DNA of 64,000 bases from Tetracentron sinense (Eukaryota; Streptophyta; Magnoliopsida; Trochodendrales; Trochodendraceae): positions 45,434,034-45,498,033 of the forward strand of contig CM026551.1 of assembly GCA_015143295.1 (NCBI GenBank), in the 5' to 3' direction. Below the pieces are notes generated by a model. The model worked only from the letters and a program-made list of their open reading frames with translations, had not been told where the DNA came from and did not search any database. The position numbers and the translations under genes are program-made. This document shows positions 12,745 to 24,072 of the stretch, piece by piece. Numbering within the stretch: the stretch's first letter is position 1; each line of letters opens with the position of its first letter.

Positions 12745-13379
12745 GCTTAGACCTCCCTAAGGTAGAATTAAATTGAATGTGGATGGTACTTCTAAAGGCA
12801 ATCCAGGTTTAGCAGGAGGAGGTAGTATTATTCAAGATCATTCTGGAGTAATGATTGCTTGCTTCTATTCATTTTATGATAATTGCTCGAATTATGTTGC
12901 TGAGACTAGAGCTCTTCTTGATGGCCTTAATCTTTGTCAAAGTCTAGGTTATCTTCAGGTAGATGTTGAATCTGATGCTAAAACCCTTGTGGAAGCTTGG
13001 AAGGGTTCTTTAAGTCATCATTGAAATGTTTGGTGTTGGAATAAAAATCTTATCCAAGTGGTGGATATTTGCTCTTCTATTACTCATATTTATAGGGAAG
13101 CTAAAATGGTTGCTGACTTTCTTGCTAATCATGGATGTAACACTCAGCTCTCAGGTCAATTTTTTTCTACTCAGGATGGTTCCTCTCACCTTATATGATA
13201 AAGTAGGTTTGGGTAATGTTAGAATAGTTAATAATATTTGATTGTATTTTTTGTTATTCTTTTGTGTAAGGGTAAGGTTTTATGTCCCCCCCCCCCCCCC
13301 TCCCCCGAATTTTTATTCTATTAATAAACTGGTAGGGGTCCGCCAAACCCCTCACTCCCTTTGAGTGGTTAAAAAAAAA
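12745..13379 (+). pseudogene. 3' fragment of a LINE: RNase H domain and poly-A
   Basis: The frame from 12773 begins NVDGTSKGNPG and continues through GGSIIQD, VAETRALLDGL and VESDAKTLV. This matches the RVT_3-type RNase H at the C-terminus of many plant non-LTR retrotransposons, which removes RNA from the RNA-DNA hybrid. An in-frame TGA at 13022-13024 interrupts it. The same frame continues to HIYREAKMVADFLANHG near 13090-13140. A C-rich tract (13286-13306) and an A run at 13371-13379 follow. It is 5'-truncated, as usual for target-primed insertions. Not a host gene. Confidence 0.75.
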
Positions 13380-13526
13380 CCATTGAAATATAATCCTGTG
13401 ACCAATGTAAACATATCATAATTTGGATCATTCATCATAATCCCCATATAAAACCAAGTCTAAGCAACATCAACTAAAAGTATAAAGTATCTATTACAAC
13501 TCTTCAATGTAAAGAAAGTCTAGATG

Positions 13527-13672
13527 TCAATAATAAGGATAACGGTCCAAGTTTCGCTCTCCCTCCTCAATGGAATCACCTTCTGGTTCTTCTAGGTATT
13601 CCTCTTCAATCCATTGCTCAGCGGGTACAACACAGATGTCAAAGCCTACACCGGCCAATTACATCAAAAGTA
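13527..13672 (-). CDS. Acidic ORF in the inverted 2.7-kb LTR copy
   Basis: The minus-strand frame is open from about 13672 to a TGA at 13527-13529 and includes IEEEYLEEPEGDSIEEGE, aligning with the acidic ORF at 7011-7094. The Met of the other copy is Ile here, so the start may lie elsewhere or be spliced on. Confidence 0.35.
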
Positions 13673-13884
13673 TAATTGAGCAACGAATAGCTCAATGGAC
13701 ACAAAGTGTAAAATAACAACGTAATAGCACATACACATAATCAATATCATAATTCATGGCATATTTATATGAACAGAGTGCGGAAAACATGTGAACATGT
13801 CATATCATCACCTTAACTTGTGTACTTATATGACACTTGAACTTGTACTGTGAACTACATGCATGCTTGAATCCATGAGATGGT

Positions 13885-14010
13885 GTCTAGAACTTGGAAC
13901 ATGTTGGTAACCATGAGATAATATCCAGAACTTGGAACATGTAGGTAGCCGTGAAATTATATCCAGAACTTGGAACATGTAGGTAACCATAAAATGATAT
14001 CCATAACTTG
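13885..14010 (-). repeat. 38-bp tandem repeat in the LTR
   Basis: About 3.5 copies contain CTTGGAACATGTAGGTAACC. The other family member has a different short tandem block at the matching place (about 6395-6530), so this LTR region expands repeatedly. Confidence 0.7.
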
Positions 14011-14928
14011 TATTCATGAGGTGCGTGTACTCGTGAGACTTGTAACCTACCACACATGTAAACTTGTACTTGAGTGTCGTGATTAACATTCGTTTAGGTT
14101 ATCCATTAGATTTCGACCTTCTACCATAGAAGCTCTGCTATAGTGTCTTATTCCACCCTAGTTAGAGAATTCCGAGTTAGAAAGATTTTCTATAAGTCTT
14201 GACCTATCCGAATTCCAACCACCATGCAATTTATATAATTCATAATTTAACATGGAGTTCATGCATAGTACTTGACCATAAATTCACAATTCAATAACAT
14301 GACTCATATTCAACAATAATCACCATTTATTTTTATTATATACATTTTTCTTGCACTCATGCATAAAATGCCCTTCCTCTAATATACACAACCATTTTCC
14401 ATTCACATTTATGATCAAACCCTATCAAATTCATCCAATACCTCTACAATCACTTCCCATCCCCCATTTCACACATCCATATAATTAAACATCAAAATCA
14501 ACACCATAATAATTAAATCATGCTCAATATAACTCATAAACACATGCAAAACTCCTTTAATGCTAAAAATTTATAAATCCAAACATAATCATGCAATCAC
14601 TTGATATCCACTCTCATTCTTGTCTATACATGCAAAAACATCATAATAGGGTTAGGTTAGACAATATATCGACCTTTGGGACTACGGATATCCAATCGCT
14701 AGAGAATGATCCTCGTGGCGATCTCCGAGCCAAATCTCCCTTCTCCAAGCAAAATCGTTATTCTTCAAGAAAATCTCCCTTGAAACCCTAGGTTTTCTTC
14801 ATTCCTTAGCCAAAATTAGGTTTAAACCATTTGAGACTCTAAAACCCTCAAATTAGAATGCCTATTTATAGTTTGGGGGGTTTAAAACCCTAAAATTCTG
14901 AAGTTCTATAAAATCCTATGCGTGTATT

Positions 14929-15080
14929 CCAATCAATCGGAACTTATGTTCGATCGATCGAAGCTTTACTGCTTTGTTCGATCGATCAGAGTTTACAGTG
15001 CAATCAATCGGAGCTTGCACAATATTTATGGTAATTTTCCTGTTCATACCGATCGATCAGAGGTTACAATGCGATCGATT
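14929..15080 (-). promoter_or_regulatory. Phased palindrome cluster, inverted LTR copy
   Basis: Six GATCGATC-type motifs start at about 14931, 14952, 14980, 15002, 15051 and 15073. Intervals are 21, 28, 22, 49 and 22 bp. TTCGATCGATCGAA (14949-14962) is a perfect 14-bp palindrome. The cluster is 60-210 bp upstream (minus strand) of TATAAATA at 14863-14870. Confidence 0.75.
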
Positions 15081-15304
15081 GGAGCTTCTGTTTAACCATT
15101 TAAACATTTCAAATACTTCGAGCCCTTCGATTTACACCAAGCACATATGAAAACACAAAAGTAACAATTTACTCTTTTCAATCGTAACAATGGTGCAAAA
15201 GTAAATTTGGGTCTCTACGTACTGCATTTGTGACGGAAATAATATAAGGTCACTTTACAGGACATAAGTGGATTTGAGTTAGTAGAAGCCTATTAAACCA
15301 CTAG

Positions 15305-15488
15305 GGTTGGTGTGTTGGCCAAGATCACGCCTTAAGAAGAAAAAGTTTTGAGTTCGATTTCATTCTCTATGTTGGCTATTCTTAGGGACTTATCCCCATT
15401 TGCTCGGTGTGTGTGGATGGAGGGGTCTGCACGTGCCCCAAGGATTAGTGGGGGTGCTCTAAGATGCCTGAAAACCCTCGTTAAAAAA
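15305..15488 (+). mobile_element. SINE-like retroposon
   Basis: A tRNA-like head shows an A-box-like GGTTGGTGTGTTGGCC and a B-box-like GAGTTCGATTTC about 35-40 bp later. An unrelated body ends AAAACCCTCGTTAAAAAAA. The size (about 185 bp) and layout match plant tRNA-derived SINEs transcribed by RNA polymerase III. The target duplication was not resolved. Confidence 0.6.
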
Positions 15489-16363
15489 AGGTTATTTAGA
15501 TCCGAAGACCAAATCGTGATGGCTCAAAATTTAGTTGAATCTAATTTTAAGTTAGTTTAAAATTTAGTTCATTTAGTTTTCATTATTATGTTTTCATCCC
15601 TAAAACATGCCTGTTTTATTTCAAAAGGATCCCTATTTAAATCCAAATAAATGCCTTGTTTTCTATTTGGGGTGACTTGAATCTTGGTCTCTTTAACGAG
15701 ACAAGCTCATTTTACTTGTGGGTTTTTCCCTTGGTAAGTTTAGTCCCATATCGGAAAGATAAATTTTTTTTTTAACTTAATATACTCTTTCAAACTTTAG
15801 CAGAGTGTAATCTTGTGGTGTAGGAATAGTCCCTTTGCAAAGAGACGGGTAGGGGCCAGACTGAGGTCAACAAGGACCCTTACTTATAAGAGTAGGGCCT
15901 TAGCCTTTCAAGGGCCGGGGTTGATTGGGCCCTAACCCTGCCCTCAAGGGTCAGGGCCAGGCTTGAAGAAAGAGAGAGAACTTTTTTGTCATCTGAGATG
16001 ACGATGTTTTTTTTCTACACCGATTGTCAACCTAACATGGAAATGGATACCCTCCTCCTTTATCCGTGCTTGGGACCAGTATTGCAACAAAAAGAACAAT
16101 GAAAAAGTTAATTTTTTTTTCTTGTCAGAATATTTAAATAAAACTAAGTAAAAGAAGGCTAAACCAACAAAAAATCACTTACAAAAAACTTGTTAAACCC
16201 CTTAATATGTATCAAATCTTAGGCCAACAAAAAGTAGTTAGAAAAGCAAGTTAAACCCCATTAACATACAAGGCTTTTGTCAAGCAACATAAAAAAAATC
16301 AAATCAAAACAACAGTCATACTTTAATCACCAAGCAGCATGGCTAATTGTATTTCAATCACTA
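15489..16363. other. Intergenic; one snRNA-USE-like box
   Basis: No gene is seen. GTCCCATATCG at 15743-15753 followed 27 bp later by TATA at 15781 resembles the promoter arrangement at 35598-35640, with one mismatch. A GC-rich inverted repeat lies near 15925-15955. Confidence 0.4.
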
Positions 16364-17302
16364 AGGGAGCGTTTGGTATCGTTCTCGTGGAACGATTTTG
16401 CGTTCCAGAACAGAGAAACGCATTTAATTTGGGTTGTATCTTTCGACTGAAGAGTGGAACAGAATGAAACAAAGCGACTTTTGCAAAACAAAAAAATAAA
16501 GCTTCTCGAAACAAATCGAAACGTAATAGCAACAGACCTTCAACGTCGGTAACGACTCCGGACGACGATGAGATTCTCTCTCTCTCTCTCCCTCTCTCTC
16601 ATATTCTGAAAAATATATGTGAGCATGGATGTCCCCATCTATTTCTTCCCCTCCACTTTCGTGCTTCTTCAGTTATCTCTCTCTATTCGTCTCTAGAAAT
16701 CGACGGTACTGATATCCAGATAGAGTCCGATATCTTAAAGTTATCTCTTCTCCCAACCCTAGTCGATTAGATAAAGTTCTTCTGATTTTCCCCATTTTCG
16801 ATTAGATTAAGTGTCGATTAACTTAAGTTAAGGTTGAATTGATTGGAAATAGCATCAGGATCTTTGTTCTTGTTCCTTTTTGGGTTTAGTATTCAACGAT
16901 CATCGGGTAATCTTCTTTTATTTCATCTTTTTTACATTTTCTCTGTTTCTTCATTTGAATTCCTTAAACAATGAGATTTTCTTTTCTTTTATTCTGTTTT
17001 ATTAAAATCTTTGTGGAAAATTTGTTTGTTAATAAGCATCAGTATAGAATACCCGGAAAGATATCAGTTTTTAGCGTCCATAGCTAATTCTTTGTTTGTG
17101 ATGAAATAGCTTCCTCACAAAGTCCATTCCGGTGTTAAGGACATGAATTCCTCATTTTTAGAAATTGGGTTCAAATAATTCGACTTTTTTTTGGGCTGAA
17201 CTAGAACATGAAACCCAGTTTATCTGATGCATCTATATTTGTTTTATAATTTTTGAAAAACATGACATTTCTGGTGGAATTCTAACTTTCAATAAGAACT
17301 TA

Positions 17303-17700
17303 GAGCATCTCCAATGGTGTGCTATATGGTGTTTCAATGCTATATTATAGAGATGCAAAAAGTGGTCTCAAACGGTCGATTATGGCGGTACCAAATTATG
17401 ACATATGCCATAATTTGGTACACTCTTTTACTCATTGATTTTTGTTGGGTATTTTCTATTTTGCCCTCCAATTACTAATTTTTTTTTTACCCTCTAACGG
17501 TTATATTTGATTTTTTTTTTAAAAATCAAAAGGGACATATGGCGACCTCAAGAGTTGTGATTGTGAAAAAAAATGGAACTGGTATAACCAATTTGGCACA
17601 AACTATTAAAGCTATCATGTGTCAAATATGACATTTTGGCACTGTAAGTTGCTAAATTTGGAAGTGACATCCAATATAACACACAACGTTGGAGATGCTC
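17303..17700. mobile_element. Tourist/Harbinger-type MITE, 398 bp
   Basis: TIRs GAGCATCTCCAA (17303) and TTGGAGATGCTC (ending 17700) are exact complements, with further imperfect pairing inward. They are flanked by TTA at 17300-17302 and 17701-17703, the 3-bp target duplication of PIF/Harbinger elements. It is non-coding. Confidence 0.85.
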
Positions 17701-18044
17701 TTACATGATCTTTTTCATTCGTATAGCTTCAGCTCCTCTCTTAATTAATACTCCATATGGACACTTCTACAGCAAGGATGTTCCAGTGTTGCATCTGAGT
17801 TTTTGCGTTGGCATTTCTAACATAATGAAATTACCGATATTGACTCTTTATTGACCATAGGTAAGTGATTTAAAAGACTTTATAGTAATAGTAGGTACTT
17901 TCGAGATTAAATCACTTGTCGATTGGGAAAGTGATACTAAACAAATATAGAGAGCAAAGGTCAACACGGTTGAAAAATCAATCAACCGTGACAAGAATTA
18001 AATGAGCGCATGAGATGGCGGGCCCACTTAATGGTTGGCACAGT

Positions 18045-18300
18045 AGGATATTGTTCATGGCTGCGGATTACTCTGGTGGATGTCCGAGGTGGGCGCTCAA
18101 GCATTCACAAATAATGGGACTAGTGGCATTTTAAAAGCAGAGAGATATCAAGTGGGGAGAAGTCAAAATCATGGGGAAAAAAATGAAATGACTTCTCCCC
18201 TAAATTATCACTAGGTGTCCCATCATTTGTGGATGCCTGAGCACGGAACGTCCACCTCAGGCATCCACCAGAGGTAATCCGGAGCCATTCTTCGATCATA
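18045..18300. mobile_element. Fold-back MITE, family with GGATTACTCTGGTGG arms
   Basis: Left CGGATTACTCTGGTGGATG pairs with right CATCCACCAGAGGTAATCC. The interior AGAGATATCAAGTGGGGAG continuing into AAGTCAAAATCATGG matches, inverted, the interior of the element at 37980-38270. It is non-coding. Confidence 0.7.
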
Positions 18301-19487
18301 CGGCCTTGCTCTCGAAAGTATCTATTATAGAGAGTTTTCTATCACTTCCATTTACAATAATCTAACACTTGGTAGATAAATAAGGATGCAGCTTTGCCAT
18401 TAACACAAAATTTATTTACCAATATCATGTACCTACTATGGTCCAGCACGGGATATGAGTCGAATATGCACGTGATTGAACCAGAAAAAAAGAAAAGAAG
18501 GTATGCACGTGATAAGGTGTGTTTGGCTAGGCCGCTGGTGTGTTACAATGGTTAAGATTTTGATAATACCAAAAAAACAAAATATAAGACAGACATTTGC
18601 TTTAGCAAATGAAATTCCTGTGACTTCAATAGCTTGACATGGGTTCTTTGCTCGGATGACTAGTACATGGCCACAAACGTATACCTCGACATGGTTGGAT
18701 TCTTTGTAACTTAACATGGTTGAAAGTGACTATTCAGGGGCACTGTTTACCAAAAAAAAAAAAAAGACTATTAAGGGGCACTTGTTGGGTGACCATGTGG
18801 CCAGTACTTTTTTATTTTTATTTTTTATTTTGTGTGGAAGTTCAAGTACTTATTTTGCAATACTGTTTCTTGTTCTTTTTACGAGGTGAAGAAAAGTGTA
18901 TGTACGTATCTTTTGGTTAGAGAGATTTTATGCAATTGTGGATTTTGTTTCTTTTTTTTTTTAGGGTTCCAATTTGTTCCTTTCTAATTTGGAAATTTCT
19001 AAGTACTTCATAGCAACTCAACTCTACATTTACTATGGCTTTTGTGTCCTAATCATCAAAGTACTTCGTCTGCAAGTAGGGGTTTTTTTTTTTTGACATC
19101 TTGGACTCCTTGCGTCAGTTCAACAAAGCTCACAACTATTATACAAATCGTAAGATTTGAATGACAAATCACAAGAATTAAATAATCATGATAGAGAGTG
19201 AAGGATTCCAAATTAATTGTTATGTTATCTAAAAAGGGTGAGAATAGAGATTGAGAGAATGCTCATTATTTGTCTATTATTTAATCAACTTATAGTATAT
19301 ATAAGTGATTTAAAAAAAAAAAAAAAATTATTCTTCATCCAAACGGGATTTCATCGTTTCTACTCTCCAAAACAGACTTTGGCTCACTACATCTAAACGA
19401 GTTCTACGAATAGAACCGTTCCAAAAATCCAGACTTTTCCATTCTCAGAATTGGTTTCTGATCTTGAACGATACCAAACTCCCCCTT

Positions 19488-20250
19488 AAAGTTATATATT
19501 TCCCAAATTTTAATAAGTGAAGAAATAGAGATCAGGACAGTCATTATAATAATTTTAAGGTTCAGTATGGGTCATAAATTGGTGGTCATTCTAGTACAGA
19601 GCAAGGTCCTAGAATTAGGGCACTGCACCCAATGGATATCAATGGAATACCCTATTTCTCTTTGGATTCTCACTAATGACTTAGCTCTTCATTAGCTAGA
19701 TGGCAAGTCTTGCCCCTCTCATGAAGATGGCCGTCTTGGAGTGGTTGCTTGGACTTACCCTTATAGCAACTTAGTGGCTACCTTAGGTCTAGTTGTGTGT
19801 GAGTTTAGATTGTGTGTTAGTTACATGATAACATTTCTACCAAAAAAAAAGTCCACATGGCCCCCACCCTATCTCTTAATCCGTGTTTGCGTATGCTAAA
19901 TTATTCCCTAGAAAACGAGGAAAGGTTAACATTCTTTGGAGCTTTTGAAGGCGGGTGTATCTAGGGCATCAGATATTCATTGGATTCTAATTTACCCAAT
20001 TTGAATTCAGATTTGAACGGAATCCGATCCGACGTCCATTAAATTCTAATTTGGAATTTACCCAATTTGAATTCAGATTTGAACGGAATCCGATCCAACA
20101 TCCATTAAATTCTAATTTTCCAAATTAGAATTCAAAATTCAATCCGATGCCCGTTGAATTCTAATTAATTTGCCAAATCTGAATTCAATCCTAATATGAT
20201 CTGATTAATGTTAATATCTTTAAAAATTAATATTTCATCTAGAATATTAA
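19488..20250. other. Intergenic with a 58-bp tandem duplication
   Basis: Two copies of a unit containing CAATTTGAATTCAGATTTG followed by AACGGAATCCGATCC occur at about 19990-20110, with diverged relatives at 20110-20190. An A-rich-tailed segment at about 19690-19855 could be a retroposon end. No gene. Confidence 0.5.
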
Positions 20251-20251
20251 A

Positions 20252-20478
20252 TCCACTCCTCATACGACGAGGGGAGTGAGCCGTCTCACCCCTTACATTT
20301 GTCACATGTCCTCCTTTAACTCCCTTTAACTATGGTTAAGATTCACAAACCTTTAGGTGTAAGGCATCTATCCTTGGTTTTAATTACATGGGTTAAAACT
20401 TTTTAATCTGAGTTCAAGGGGGGCTTTGTGAGTCCAAGATGGCTCACTCCTGTCCTCGTACGAGGAGGGGTTATCCCT
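20252..20478. mobile_element. MITE with CTCATACGACGAGGGGAGTG ends
   Basis: The right end (about 20445-20478) read as complement matches CTCGTACGAGGACAGGAGTG. The interior CACATGTCCTCCTTTAACTC recurs at 38420-38450, so these belong to one MITE family. Confidence 0.65.
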
Positions 20479-20544
20479 CTTGAAAAAATTATGCAGGTAG
20501 TACTAATATATATTTACTGTTTACATAGTTTTTTTATTATTATT

Positions 20545-20640
20545 ATGTAGGCATCGGATAACCTCTTATGGACGCCCGAATGTTGGATGAAGTGTGGATG
20601 CCTGAGCGCATGCCTCGAGCGTCCACCAGAGGTAATCTAA
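20545..20640. mobile_element. Short fold-back element
   Basis: GGATAACCTCTTATGGACGC and the complement of GCGTCCACCAGAGGTAATC pair over about 20 bp. This is a short relative of the 18045-18300 family. Confidence 0.5.
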
Positions 20641-21341
20641 TGCCTATTATGTAATTGAATTTGATTTTAATTGGAACAAATCATTATTGATCTGAATTTG
20701 ATCCGATTGTAATTAAAAAAAAATCGCTTCAATTAGATCTTGATCCTATCCATTGAATACCCTAGGTGTCCGAGTCCCACTTCAAATAATTGGATTCATA
20801 ATTCATCTTCTATGGGAGTGGAAGTTGCACATATACCCATTTTTAAAAAAAAATAAACAAAATTAAAGATGAAGCGGAGGATGTCAATGAGTCATGCTGG
20901 ACCAATTTAATTAGGGGTCTTAATGAGCCGGGCTGGCTCAGTCCGGCCCGAAAATTAATTTAATGATTAGTGTCTCCTTATCTTATATGCTTCTGTATCT
21001 AAATTGGTTCATCTCGATACATTGTGTCCACTTATACCTGATAACTAATGAGTAACTCTGTCTTTCGTAAGCGTTTGTGTCCCGTTTAAAACACTGCTCG
21101 GTGTGTTGAGCTGTTTACCCAAAAAAAAAGAAAAAAAATTGTATGCAGAAAGAAAGTTTGTAAATATTATTTAATTACCAATGATGGTGGCATTTCTCCA
21201 ACACTTGTAACTTTTTTTTTTTTTGGATAGGGTATATAGTACGCAAACACACACACTGATGCAGCCGCTGACACTAGTAAGTTACATTGCTTGAAGATGC
21301 CAGTAGAATGTAGTTGTTGACATAGATAGATAAATTTTTTT

Positions 21342-23405
21342 TACCATAACTACCATAGAATGCTTTGAATTGAAATTAAACACCAAAACGAACGTAAACT
21401 TATGATATTTACCATGTAGGGTTCAAACGGTAGAAACGTAAATAAAATGTAATACGAAAAGTCTATTATAGCCTTGGAATGGTGCAATGGTAATTTTGTT
21501 ATAATAATGTAAAAGATAATTATACCCTTATGAAACAAAATATCTAAGGGGTTGTTTTGTAAGAATGAAATTATAGAATACGAAAAGATCATTATAAGCT
21601 TGGAATGACATAACGGTAATTACGGGAAGATAATGAAAAGACATTTATACCTCTTATATAGAAAATATCTTGAGAGCATTTTTGTAACAAATTTTATTAT
21701 GCAAAGACAATTATACCCTTAAAATAGAAGTTGAAAAGTCAAATATACTCTATATATATATATATATATCATTTAATCATTGCTTATCTTCATTTTAGAA
21801 TTTCTATGGATATATGTTAGGGCTGAAATGAACCCAAACGTTGGCTCCTCGACGTAAGTTACTCTCCGGCAAGCTGAATTCCAGCGATATTTACTATTTT
21901 TTTTATGCATTACAATAAAAGTGGAGGTCTCCAAGAGCCTTTACAGGAATTAGGGATTTCATCTTCAAAGCATCGAATCTCCTTCAATGGTGGCTCCTAA
22001 TCTCTTATAAATCCGAATGATGATTGTTTGAAATCTGAACTCTTTTGTAGTAATTTTTAGAGAATCAGATCAAATATTATGAACCTCAAACCGTGACTGT
22101 AGCTCTCAGATCCAATGGATAAAATTTTTTTGACAATGCTATTGCAACATGAGATCTTTATGCAAGATGTTCAGAAATCTGTTGTGGATCCTTTTTGTGG
22201 GGATAGCATTGTGATGCGTGGAATGAAGGAGATTTTGTCACCCACATTCTAGTCGTTGAATAAATTATCCAGTCAGCACTGTGCAGTGAATCTTTTTGAA
22301 TATAAAACATTATTAAATAAATATATCAACAACAATGAGCACATAAAATGTTATTAAGTGTTATTTAGAACGTCGTCATATATTTTAGAAGATTGAACGT
22401 TGTAGAGTAAGTATATTAGCAACATTGGGCTGCACAGAACGCTCATAATTCTTCTATGGAACGCTCTCTCATATTTTAATCTTGAAAAGATAGGATGTTA
22501 TGATATAGGTATAACAACAACATTGGGTTCTATTGAACGCTCTTAAATATTTAACAGAACGCCCTCTTATATTTATTCTCTGGAGAATATAGAATACCAT
22601 ACCGTAGTTATAAGAAGACGTTCTATATAAGAACTAAAAGTGTTCTATGTGATAGAGTATTGTTGATATAACTATTTGATAGCATTTTATATTTATAAGA
22701 TTCAAACACATAAGAAGACATTCTACAGAACTATTAAAAACGTAATTTGAAACCAGATGGACAAAGTGTCCACTACAATCCCACCATTTTTCAGATTTCC
22801 AGTCATCAATATCGGTATTATGTGTACCAATTCTCCAAGCTGTGCAAACCACATAACAAAGGAAAAGGTAATCAACCAAAACCGTTTAAACCTCAAAAAT
22901 GAAAGAGAAAGAAACACCATAGCATGACCCCAAAAACTGGAGAGAGTTTGATGAATTCCCAAATCCAAGAGAATGAGAAAAGTGATTTGAATAAATACAT
23001 TGAAAACCTACCCAAATTTTTTTAAAACATAGATTTCAATTGATGGTGGGCGTTAACTGTCATTTTTTTGGGACGAGTTCGTCAGACGAGAGAGAAAATT
23101 GATTTGTTCTGATGAGATTGGAGAAATGGAGGTCACCGCGGGTGTCCAAAGGCCGGTTGTCGATGTGGAGCTGGAGTCGGAAGCAATTTCACAAGAGTTC
23201 TCTCACAACTCTAAAGTTGGGAAAAACTGATACAGTGAAATGAAAAATATCTTATATACTAGGATAAAATAGTCTTTTTACATATAAGGGTAAAATTGTA
23301 TTTTTATGTTTCACATTTTTTACGGAAATGCCATTCAAGAAATATTTTGAAAATAAGCCCAAAATGATTAATAAGATCGTTACAGAGCATTGCATGGTCA
23401 ATCGC
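21342..23405. other. 2.06-kb segment present in copy A only
   Basis: Copy B runs directly across this point (about 35915). The segment contains tandem repeats at 21445-21700 (about 122-bp unit, 2 copies and a bit) and 22327-22610 (about 95-bp unit, 3 copies). No long coding frame is convincing. It could be an insertion in A or a deletion from B; no target duplication was found. Confidence 0.55.
22327..22610. repeat. Three tandem about 95-bp units
   Basis: Each unit starts AACA(A/T)TGGG or AACAATGAGC, contains GAACG(C/T) boxes and ends near a GGTATAACAAC or AGTATATTAGC stretch. The units are diverged. Confidence 0.6.
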
Positions 23406-24072
23406 CCTTTTTTTTATTGGTCACTTGACCAATTTATAACTAACAATAAATCCTGGGTTGGTAGATGATGGTCTATCAATCAGTCTTCTTGGACTTATTA
23501 GGTGTTAGTTTGTCCAATTAATCTAGTTCAGCTATGTAATTGTTTTTCTTCTATGTTCCAAACAATATGTAATTAAAATTATTTTTTTAATTACTAACAA
23601 AATCAATTAATTTCTTTAATTGCTAATGGATAAATTTTTTATTGCTAATAAGATTAAAAAATTACATCAAGCACAGATTTGATCCAAGCCTGGTCCAGTA
23701 GTGCTAGGGGTTTCTGGCCTTCCCTTGACCGGACCTTACGAACCCATGCCACTCAATTACATCTATATTAGGCTGACTATAGATAAATTTTTTATTGCTA
23801 ATAGATTAAAAAAATTACATCAAGCTCAGATTTGATCCGAGCCCGGTCTTGTCATTCTAGGGGTTGACTCATCCAGGCGCAACTGAGCTTTGGGCAGGGC
23901 TTGAACTAATAGGTTCTTATACAGACAGGGTCTAGACTCTAGACAGTCCTTGATCGGCCCATAGTTAGTAAATCTGCATATTATATGCGAATTATATATG
24001 AATAAAATATATAATTCATTATCCGTATAATTCATTTGTATTATTCAAAGATGCGGAAACATTCGCAGATTT

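Larger units (their letters stand above)
12588..15219 (-). mobile_element. Second LTR of the 2.7-kb family, inverted, carrying a LINE fragment
   Basis: Read on the minus strand it starts TAGAGACCCAAATTTAC (15217), carries the palindrome cluster (15080-14929), a TATAAATA box (14870-14863), the acidic ORF (13610-13527) and the terminal segment matching 7370-7423. About 0.6 kb of LINE is inserted at 12745-13379. It interrupts the palindromic flank of the fold-back element. No clean target duplication was found, so boundaries may be off by a few bases. Confidence 0.7.
16364..19487. mobile_element. 3.1-kb DNA-transposon-like element with GTTTGGTATCGTTC termini
   Basis: The left end AAGGGAGCGTTTGGTATCG and the right end read as complement, AAGGGGGAGTTTGGTATCG, form about 22-bp TIRs. 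The interior is non-coding. It has a CT-rich leader-like stretch (16575-16700) resembling a plant promoter/5' UTR, and two nested MITEs. It probably derives from a larger element; superfamily undecided since the target duplication is ambiguous. Confidence 0.5.
21170..24072. repeat. Segmental duplication copy A, left part
   Basis: Sequence at 21170-21341 and 23405-24072 matches 35510-36370 in the same order and orientation (for example GATGATGGTCTATCAATCAG and GATGATGATCAATCAATCAG). It is cut at 24072 by the gypsy element and resumes at 33969. It holds an about 150-bp internal tandem duplication (23629-23835) absent from copy B. Confidence 0.75.
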
